From positions 1 to 64,000 of the forward strand of contig NZ_JAHHTD010000003.1 in the NCBI RefSeq assembly GCF_020024835.1: a stretch of DNA of 64,000 bases, given 5' to 3'. Made by a program: the position numbers and the translations under genes. Below the pieces are notes generated by a model. It was not told where the DNA came from. It saw nothing but the letters and a program-made list of their open reading frames with translations, and did no database searches. Below are positions 57,563 through 64,000 of this stretch, one piece after another. The first letter of the stretch is position 1. The number at the start of each line of letters is the position of its first letter. Origin of the DNA: Campylobacter sp. (GTDB taxonomy: Bacteria; Campylobacterota; Campylobacteria; Campylobacterales; Campylobacteraceae).

Positions 57563-57581
57563 AAGCAATATTTATTCCAAG
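57563..57581 (-). promoter_or_regulatory. flaB: Sigma-54 promoter of flaB
   Basis: The minus strand reads CTTGGAATAAATATTGCTT: GG and GC are 10 bases apart, the -24/-12 pattern of RpoN promoters (Campylobacter form GGAA-N6-TTGCTT). It lies 36 bases before the flaB ATG. Confidence 0.88.
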
Positions 57582-57614
57582 ATTAAAATAGATCAAAAGT
57601 ATAAGTAAGAAATA

Positions 57615-57641
57615 AAAACACCTTAATTAATAAGGTGTTTT
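57615..57641 (-). terminator. flaA: Terminator after flaA
   Basis: AAAACACCTTA and TAAGGTGTTTT form an 11-bp stem with a 5-base loop, 6 bases after the flaA stop, followed on the minus strand by TTATTTCTTAC. It separates flaA and flaB transcription. Confidence 0.82.
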
Positions 57642-57647
57642 AAGAAG

Positions 57648-59354
57648 TTATTGTAGTAATCTCATTACATTTTGTTGCACAGCATTTGCTTGACTCATAG
57701 CATAAGATCCGCTTTGAGCTAAGATGTTAAATTTAGCAAAATTTGCACTTTCAGCTGCAAAATCCACATCTCTAATGTTTGATTCTGCTGATTTAATATT
57801 TACTTGAGTTACGCTAATATTGTTTAATGTTGCAGTGATTTGATTTTGCACTGAACCAATATCTGCTCTAATAGCGTCTAAATTTCTAGTAGCTGTTTCA
57901 GCTATATCCATTACAGCCATAGCACCTTTTAAAGTAGTAACTCCAGCTTGTTGATCTTTAGCTGCTACTGTGATACCACCTGCACTAGTTTGGAAATTAA
58001 TAAATTGTGAATTACCATTTGCACTTACTCCAAAAACTAATGAAAATGCAGTCGCATATAAACCAGCGTCTGTAGAATTGTAAAGTTTAGACATATCTTT
58101 GCCACTACCTATAGAAAATCCTGAACCTTCACTCATACCATTAGCACTCATAAAAGCAGAAACAGATGAATAAGTAATGATCATTTTACCGCCACCTTTA
58201 TAAGCATTAAAGCCCATAGCATCGGCTACATTAGTATCAATTTGTCCTTTTGATTCTCTTAAAGATATAGAAGCTTGAGAAATCATATCTGTTGTGCCCA
58301 TACCTACAGCTGAAAGATTTGTTCCTGAGATTAAAATATCTTTACCATCATTTTTGATTAAAGATAAGCGACCATAATTTTCATAATTAGTTTTTAATAT
58401 ACCTGAACCAGGTCCTATATTTCCGTCTATTTTAATACCTCTACCATCTCTTGAAGTAAGAAGCAATCTACCATTTTCATCTTTAGCTGCTTCAACTCCT
58501 GTAGTATCTTTAACTGAATTTATAGCTGAAATTAAGGCTCCGTTATTGTCTCCATCTTGGTATGCTACCTCACCGATTTTTACTCCATTAATAGAAAAAG
58601 CAGCATCAGTTTTTCCTGCTTTCATAGGACCAATGCCTGTAGTTTGCACTAAGAAATTTGCTCTAACTCCAGTTACATCAGCTACCCTATTAATCTCTTC
58701 AGCTAAAGCTCCAAGTCCAGTTCCTACTGAAGTAGAAATTATTACAGGAGGGAATTTAAAATCATCTATACCATTATAATTTTTAATAGTAACTTGAGCT
58801 ACCCCACTACTATGAGCTGCAGAGCCTGTTTCAAATCTAGTAACCCCTATTTTAGAGCTTTGAGTAGGTCCTATACTAGCTTTAACAGATTGGTTTGATT
58901 GAGAGCCTATTTGAAATTCTTGATTAACAAAACCACCACTTAATAATTGCTTACCATTAAAAGAAGTAGTATTTGCTATGTTATCAAGCTCTTCCATTAA
59001 ACGATTGATGTCTGCTTGAAGCATATTTCTTGTCTTCATACTTTGTCCATCTTGGGCAGCTTGAGTAGCTTTTACTTTGATAGTGTCTAAAATTTTAAGT
59101 TGTTCATCCATAGCTTTATCAGCAGTTTGTAAAATACCTATAGCATCATTACCATTATTAATAGCTTGACCTAAAGTTGCAGCTTGTGATCTTAAGCTAT
59201 CAGCTATCGCCATACCTGAAGCATCATCTGCTGCAGAATTGATCCTAAGACCTGAACTAAGTCTGCTTAGAGAATTATCCAATGATCTTGAATTCATATT
59301 TGCATTTGTTTGAGCATTTAAAGATGCCACGTTAGTATTTATACGAAATCCCAT
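57648..59354 (-). CDS. flaA: Flagellin A
   Basis: 568 residues. It starts [31 protein letters not shown] and ends [11 protein letters not shown]. Between them it has the same D0/D1, variable and D1/D0 regions as FlaB. Serine- and threonine-rich segments in the middle (for example [36 protein letters not shown]) are candidate sites for pseudaminic acid. The sigma-28 promoter upstream marks it as flaA, the major filament subunit. AAAAGGA lies before the ATG. Confidence 0.97.
   Translation of the reverse strand: MGFRINTNVASLNAQTNANMNSRSLDNSLSRLSSGLRINSAADDASGMAIADSLRSQAATLGQAINNGNDAIGILQTADKAMDEQLKILDTIKVKATQAAQDGQSMKTRNMLQADINRLMEELDNIANTTSFNGKQLLSGGFVNQEFQIGSQSNQSVKASIGPTQSSKIGVTRFETGSAAHSSGVAQVTIKNYNGIDDFKFPPVIISTSVGTGLGALAEEINRVADVTGVRANFLVQTTGIGPMKAGKTDAAFSINGVKIGEVAYQDGDNNGALISAINSVKDTTGVEAAKDENGRLLLTSRDGRGIKIDGNIGPGSGILKTNYENYGRLSLIKNDGKDILISGTNLSAVGMGTTDMISQASISLRESKGQIDTNVADAMGFNAYKGGGKMIITYSSVSAFMSANGMSEGSGFSIGSGKDMSKLYNSTDAGLYATAFSLVFGVSANGNSQFINFQTSAGGITVAAKDQQAGVTTLKGAMAVMDIAETATRNLDAIRADIGSVQNQITATLNNISVTQVNIKSAESNIRDVDFAAESANFAKFNILAQSGSYAMSQANAVQQNVMRLLQ
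57667..59273 (-). repeat. Long direct repeat, flaA copy (1607 bp)
   Basis: Partner of 55840-57446, same orientation, with a 220-bp interval that holds the flaA terminator and flaB promoter. Recombination between the two would delete one copy or convert sequence. Confidence 0.85.
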
Positions 59355-59405
59355 TTTAAATCCTTTTAAATAATTTCAATCGCTTCCATTCGATTGCTAG
59401 AAACC

Positions 59406-59432
59406 ATATCGAAAATACATAAAAAAAGTTTA
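59406..59432 (-). promoter_or_regulatory. flaA: Sigma-28 promoter of flaA
   Basis: On the minus strand TAAA (59429-59432) and CGATAT (59406-59411) are 17 bases apart, matching the FliA pattern TAAA-N15-NNCGATAT. It lies 52 bases before the flaA ATG and overlaps the start of the 75-bp gap after the divergent maf gene. Confidence 0.87.
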
Positions 59433-61157
59433 TAGTTTTAAAAGAATTTTATAGTTTTCAATGGCTAAATTTGTGTTTTTAAGACTTCGCTCGCAAAAAT
59501 CTAAAAAAATCTTTAAAAAATCAATATAAGCATTTGCTATATTATTTGAGTCTTGATAAAGATTTACATTAAAAAAACCTCTATAATAAAACAAAGGCAT
59601 ATACATAGAATACCTTAAAACATATGATTTATCTATCATTGTATTAAAATCAAAAATATTTTTTATGATTACATCATAATTTTGTGTTTCATTTTGATTT
59701 TTTAGTTTTTGTAAAATTTCTAAAAGTTTTGATCCTTCAAAGAAAAGATAAGATAATTCTAAATTTTCCTTTAAAATACGATCTAAAATTTTTTTTAAGA
59801 GTTTTGCTTGCTTGTTTTCACTTAATATATTTGGCAAGATATAATCTTTCTTCTCTTGTTTAAGTTTTCTTAAAATTTCCTCAAAAGGTATTTCTATAGT
59901 ATAGTCTATATGAGCTCCACCTTGAGTTGCATTATAAAAATTTATTTGTGAATTTGATACAAATAAAACCTCTAAACGTTTTCTCATTTCATCCCAACCT
60001 ATATGGCTTTGCACAAAATCCTTTTGACCATAAGCTAAAACTGAAAGTTTTGGTGTTGTATGTTCTGCTTCTTCTACATTATGAAAAGTAAATGCACTAA
60101 CATCTGCGTGAGAATTGCCACTTTCATTAAAAGCTAAATCCTGCCCTATCATAATAACATTTAAAAATCCAAGTGCTATAGCAAAACTATACGCAAAATG
60201 TGCTACATTTACACCTGAATCCATATAAACAAAATCATTTAATCTAAAATCTTGTTGATAATCCACATTTTTTAAGGTAAAAATTTTTTTCTTTTTATCT
60301 TTTAATATCTGCACTAATGCTTGATCTACATTGGAGCTAATCACATAAATAGGCTCTTTAAGATTAAATGGTAAATTCTCATAAAATAATGCACATACTT
60401 TAGAAATATCCATAGAAAAAACAAAATCTGGATAAATTTCATTTTTTAATAAAGTTTTATAAGTAGCATCTAAAGAAAAAATTACAAAATCATCTTGATA
60501 TTGTCTTAAAAGGTTTAATTGTTTGTTTAAAGAAGGTCCTGCACAAACTACTATGACACTTTTGTTTTTTCCTTTATTTTCATAAATAAATCTTTGCAAA
60601 GGGATATTTTTTAACACTGAAGGTAAGTTAAGCAAAAATTGCCTATGAATTTTAGTGTCCATATCAAAACTCACATCTACATTGCCTACTACTCTAGATA
60701 TAACACTTATACATTTTTGATAAACAAAATCTTCCATTGTGCTTTTATCATAAAATTGACTATAAGAAAAAAGCTTAAAAAGACCTAGATACTCAAAACA
60801 ATCTGCTTGTGAAAATAATAAACACAATTGTTCTTCTAATCTTTTTTCTTCTACATCACAAAGATAAATTTTGCCACTAGAAAGCTCTATGCTAAGATCA
60901 ATTTTGCTCAAAACATTAGCAAAAAATTCTACTTTATCAAATATGAAAATATGTTTATTGATTAGTTTTTTTAAAAAAAGTCCCTCGCCTATACCGCAAA
61001 AAAATATATTAGGCATTGTTAAGGCTTCTTTTGGTGGTATAAAAGGAGTTTGACTTGGAAAAATATTGATAAAATTTTCTTCTTTTAAATTTAAAATTTT
61101 CTCTTTTAATGGCCTGTTTGTTGATTCTAAAGCATTAAGATTTTTTTGTAAAATCAT
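59430..61157 (-). CDS. maf: Divergent Maf-family (DUF115) protein
   Basis: 575 residues from the ATG at 61157, with AAGG about 8 bases upstream. The core motifs are variants of the array copies: VVCAGPSLNKQLNLLRQY, IGQDLAFNESGNSHAD and YNATQGGAHIDYTIEIPFEEI. It lacks the N-terminal YPVLFFYGFGNG form and has MPNIFFCGIGEGLFLKKL instead. It stands on the other side of the flagellins, same strand as them, and its 3' end borders the flaA promoter. It is probably an older, differently specialised Maf. Confidence 0.88.
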   Translation of the reverse strand: MILQKNLNALESTNRPLKEKILNLKEENFINIFPSQTPFIPPKEALTMPNIFFCGIGEGLFLKKLINKHIFIFDKVEFFANVLSKIDLSIELSSGKIYLCDVEEKRLEEQLCLLFSQADCFEYLGLFKLFSYSQFYDKSTMEDFVYQKCISVISRVVGNVDVSFDMDTKIHRQFLLNLPSVLKNIPLQRFIYENKGKNKSVIVVCAGPSLNKQLNLLRQYQDDFVIFSLDATYKTLLKNEIYPDFVFSMDISKVCALFYENLPFNLKEPIYVISSNVDQALVQILKDKKKKIFTLKNVDYQQDFRLNDFVYMDSGVNVAHFAYSFAIALGFLNVIMIGQDLAFNESGNSHADVSAFTFHNVEEAEHTTPKLSVLAYGQKDFVQSHIGWDEMRKRLEVLFVSNSQINFYNATQGGAHIDYTIEIPFEEILRKLKQEKKDYILPNILSENKQAKLLKKILDRILKENLELSYLFFEGSKLLEILQKLKNQNETQNYDVIIKNIFDFNTMIDKSYVLRYSMYMPLFYYRGFFNVNLYQDSNNIANAYIDFLKIFLDFCERSLKNTNLAIENYKILLKL

Positions 61158-61285
61158 TTTTTCTACCTTTTTTAGTCGATTATAAATTATAACATTAAAA
61201 TACATTTTATTTAAAACACATCTATATAAGCAAAAAATTTAATTTTTTTTTATACACTTTTATAAACTTATTTTTAAGGTAATTA

Positions 61286-63364
61286 ATGAAAAATTTAATC
61301 ATTGTAGAATCGCCCGCAAAAGCTAAAACTATAGGAAATTTTTTAGGCAAAAACTATGAAGTTATAGCTTCTAAAGGACATATAAGAGATTTACCAAAAA
61401 CTAGTTTTGGTATAAAAATAGAAGATGAAGAATTTAAACCAGAATACCGAATTTCTAGTGATCATTCTAATTTAGTCAAAGAATTAAAACAAAAAGCAAA
61501 AACAGCTAAGCAAGTTTATCTTGCAACTGATGAGGATAGAGAAGGTGAGGCTATAGCTTTTCATATAGCAAAAGCGATTAATAAAGACGAAAAAACTTTA
61601 CCTAGAATCGTTTTTCACGAAATCACAAAAAGTGCCATAGAGCACGCTTTAAAAAATCCAAGGTATTTAGATGTAAATAGTGTAAATGCTCAACAAGCAA
61701 GACGCTTGCTTGATCGTATTGTCGGATATAAATTAAGCCCTTTGCTAAATCAAAAAATTCAAAAAGGACTTAGTGCTGGTCGAGTGCAAAGTGCGGCTTT
61801 AAAAATAATCGTAGATAAAGAAAGAGAAATCAATGCTTTCGTGCCTTTAAAATACTTTAGTATTGATATGATTTTTCAAGAAAATTTAGACGCACAATTG
61901 GTTGAATTTCAAGGTCAAAAAATAGAAAAATTTACTATCACTAATGAAGATAGGGCAAAATTGATTTTTAATGCTTGCCAGAATGCTAATTTTAAAGTAA
62001 AAAATATAGAAAGCAAAGATAGAAAAATAACTCCTCCTCCTCCTTTTATGACTTCTACTTTGCAACAAAGTGCTAGTAATCGCTTAGGATTTAATCCTAA
62101 AAAAACTATGATAATTGCTCAAAAACTTTATGAAGGTGTTAAAACGCACCAAGGAGTTATGGGTGTTATTACTTATATGAGAACAGATAGCTTAAATATA
62201 GCTAAAGAAGCTTTAGAGCAAGTTAGAAAGCTTATAAAAGATGAATTTTCAAAAGAATACTTACCTAGCACAGCTAATATTTACACTACTAAAAGCAAAG
62301 GAGCTCAAGAAGCTCACGAAGCGATAAGACCTACAAATTTAAGCTTTACACCTAAACTTGCAAGTGAATTTTTAGATAAAGATGAAGCAAGGCTTTATAC
62401 ATTAATCTATAATCGTTTTTTAGCTAGTCAAATGCAAGTGGCTATATCGCAGATACAAAATGTTTTTGTAGCTTCAAATGAAGCAGTATTTAAAATTAGT
62501 GGTAGAAAAATTTTATTTGATGGACATTATAAAGCTTATGGCGATATGGATAAAGATAAAATCTTACCTATCTTAAATTTAAACGATATTTTAAATATAC
62601 AAAATATAGAATTAAATTCACATCTTAGCGAACCTCCTTCAAGGTATTCTGAAGCAGGGCTTGTAAAAAAGCTTGAAAATTTAGGTATAGGACGCCCATC
62701 AACTTATGCGCCAACTATATCTCTTTTAAGCACAAGATCTTATGTTAGAATTGAAAAAAAACAATTAATCCCCAACGAAATTGCTTTTAATGTTACAGAA
62801 ATTTTAGAACAAAATTTTAGTGATATAGTAGATAGTGATTTTACTTCAAAAATGGAAGAATCCCTTGATGCTATCGCAGAAGGAAAAATGGACTGGCAAG
62901 AACTTTTAAAAAATTTTTACTTTCCTTTTATGCGTAAAATAGATGCAGGTAAGAAAAATATCAAAAGTCAAAAAACCTTTACTAAACTTGATGAGCAGTG
63001 TCCTGAGTGTGGTGGTGAGCTTGCTATACGCAAAGGTAGATATGGAGAATTCATCGCTTGTTTAAATTTTCCAAAATGTAAGTATTCAAGGAATTTAAAA
63101 CAAGAAAATAAAGAACAAGAAAAATCTTCATTAAAATCCATAGGATTAAAATGTCCTTTGTGTCAAGAAGGTGAAGTAGTTGAACGCTTTTCAAAACGAG
63201 GGAAATTTTATGGATGTAGCACTTATCCAAAGTGTAATTTTATCAGCAAATATAAGCCAAGTGAAGAAAAATGTGAAGAATGCGGTGAGTTTATGGTTAT
63301 TAAAGAATTAAAAAAAGGGACATTTTTAGAGTGTTTAAAATGTAAAATTAAAAAGGAAATTTAA
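61286..63364 (+). CDS. topA: DNA topoisomerase I
   Basis: 692 residues. The Toprim motifs are IVESPAKAKTI (Glu8) and ATDEDREGEAIAFH (82-86). The catalytic tyrosine is Tyr297 in GVITYMRTDSL. Three C4 zinc ribbons close the protein (CPECGGELAIRKGRYGEF..C, CPLCQEGEVVERFSKRGKFYGC, CEECGEF). It relaxes negative supercoils. It shares one base (TAATG) with bioB. In Campylobacter supercoiling influences flagellar genes, but its closeness here may be chance. Confidence 0.97.
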   Translation: MKNLIIVESPAKAKTIGNFLGKNYEVIASKGHIRDLPKTSFGIKIEDEEFKPEYRISSDHSNLVKELKQKAKTAKQVYLATDEDREGEAIAFHIAKAINKDEKTLPRIVFHEITKSAIEHALKNPRYLDVNSVNAQQARRLLDRIVGYKLSPLLNQKIQKGLSAGRVQSAALKIIVDKEREINAFVPLKYFSIDMIFQENLDAQLVEFQGQKIEKFTITNEDRAKLIFNACQNANFKVKNIESKDRKITPPPPFMTSTLQQSASNRLGFNPKKTMIIAQKLYEGVKTHQGVMGVITYMRTDSLNIAKEALEQVRKLIKDEFSKEYLPSTANIYTTKSKGAQEAHEAIRPTNLSFTPKLASEFLDKDEARLYTLIYNRFLASQMQVAISQIQNVFVASNEAVFKISGRKILFDGHYKAYGDMDKDKILPILNLNDILNIQNIELNSHLSEPPSRYSEAGLVKKLENLGIGRPSTYAPTISLLSTRSYVRIEKKQLIPNEIAFNVTEILEQNFSDIVDSDFTSKMEESLDAIAEGKMDWQELLKNFYFPFMRKIDAGKKNIKSQKTFTKLDEQCPECGGELAIRKGRYGEFIACLNFPKCKYSRNLKQENKEQEKSSLKSIGLKCPLCQEGEVVERFSKRGKFYGCSTYPKCNFISKYKPSEEKCEECGEFMVIKELKKGTFLECLKCKIKKEI

Positions 63365-64000
63365 TGCAAATAATGCTTTGTGCTATATCTAATATAGCAA
63401 GTGGCGGGTGTGGTGAAGATTGTAAGTATTGCACTCAAAGTGCTTATGTAAAAACTAATATCCCAAAATACAAAAAAAAAGATATCGAACAAATTGTAAA
63501 AGAAGCCAAGCTGGCTAAGAAAAACGAAGCCTTGGGCTTTTGTTTGGTTACAGCTGGACTTGGACTTGATGATGAAAAATTAGAATATGTTTGCAAAAGT
63601 GCCTATGCTATAAAAAAAGAAGAGCCAAATTTGCTACTTATAGCTTGCAACGGCAAGGCAAATTTAGAACAATTAAAAGAACTTAAAAAAGCTGGAATTT
63701 TTTCTTATAATCACAATCTTGAAAGTTCAAAGGAATTTTTTCCACAAATTTGCTCCACTCATACTTGGGAAGAAAGATTTCAAACAAATCTTTATGCTAA
63801 AGAAGCAGGGCTAATGCTTTGTTGTGGTGGAATTTATGGACTAGGAGAAAGTCAAGATGATAGAATTAGTCTTAGAAAAAGCTTACAAGAGCTTCAACCT
63901 TTTTCTAGCCCTATTAATTTTTTTATCCCTAATGAAAATTTGAATTTAAAGCAAGAATTACTAGATACAAAAGAAGCTTTACAGATTATCAAAGATAGCG
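63364..64000 (+). CDS. bioB: Biotin synthase, 5' part (cut by window edge)
   Basis: The frame opens at the ATG at 63364, overlapping the topA stop, and stays open to the window end (212 residues). It starts MQIMLCAISNIASGGCGEDC. The radical-SAM cluster motif CGEDCKYCTQSA is intact, followed by SYNHNLES, CSTHTWEERF and LCCGGIYGLGESQDDRI, all typical of BioB. It makes biotin from dethiobiotin. The short N-terminus (no long leader before the cysteines) is as in other Campylobacter. Confidence 0.93.
   Translation, partial: MQIMLCAISNIASGGCGEDCKYCTQSAYVKTNIPKYKKKDIEQIVKEAKLAKKNEALGFCLVTAGLGLDDEKLEYVCKSAYAIKKEEPNLLLIACNGKANLEQLKELKKAGIFSYNHNLESSKEFFPQICSTHTWEERFQTNLYAKEAGLMLCCGGIYGLGESQDDRISLRKSLQELQPFSSPINFFIPNENLNLKQELLDTKEALQIIKDS

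Overview
The window is chromosomal DNA of a Campylobacter, most likely of the C. lari group. The base composition is very AT-rich. Genes are tightly packed, often with 1-4 nt stop/start overlaps. Promoters are of the extended TATAAT type, and poly-G contingency tracts are present. The protein set is epsilonproteobacterial: CosR, FliO/FliN, PseI, Maf, tandem flagellins and paired b/b' ATP synthase subunits. Gene order follows C. jejuni blocks as I remember them, but with several joints, so the species call is an inference. No rRNA, tRNA, CRISPR array, insertion sequence or prophage was seen. No gene-free stretch exceeds 300 bp.

Region 1 (1-9505, minus strand): a chemoreceptor cut by the window edge, with a G9 tract just before its start. 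Then a leftward translation/envelope run follows: rimP-rbfA-infB-ylxR-thrB-tsaB-lpxC-M23 peptidase-tyrA. Region 2 (9584-15791, plus): bamA, accD, rlmH, dksA, a membrane protein, a dihydrouridine synthase and a small orphan. Region 3 (15775-24327, minus): recO, an isochorismatase-like hydrolase, a TtcA-like PP-loop protein, mtnN, fabD, slyD and the full Tol-Pal cluster (cpoB-like, pal, tolB, tolA-like, tolR, tolQ). Region 4 (24327-33296, minus): F1Fo ATP synthase (b', b, delta, alpha, gamma, beta, epsilon), then parB, parA, birA and fmt.

Region 5 (33297-34069): a small two-gene module lies between fmt and obgE, where C. jejuni (from memory) carries proB. It holds a lipoprotein and an Xre-type regulator, divergently transcribed, with two palindromic repeats placed symmetrically downstream of the two -10 boxes. 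Region 6 (34070-40810, minus): obgE, rpmA, rplU, then a five-gene envelope operon with FlgT-like, LpoB-like and YcfL-like products. Region 7 (40889-47130): cytochrome c peroxidase, plsY, folB, cosR, fdxB, ppx, fliO, fliN and a CheX-like gene.

Region 8 (47245-61157) is a flagellin and flagellin-glycosylation island. It has pseI (pseudaminic acid synthase), four tandem Maf paralogues, flaB and flaA (about 1.6 kb apparently identical), and a fifth, divergent Maf on the opposite strand. Two Maf genes carry poly-G tracts at the same homologous position. As sequenced, maf copy 1 is out of frame (G10, OFF) and copy 3 is in frame (G9, ON). PseI makes the sugar and Maf proteins are needed to place it on flagellin. 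flaA has a sigma-28 promoter and flaB a sigma-54 promoter. The window closes with topA and the 5' part of bioB (plus strand).
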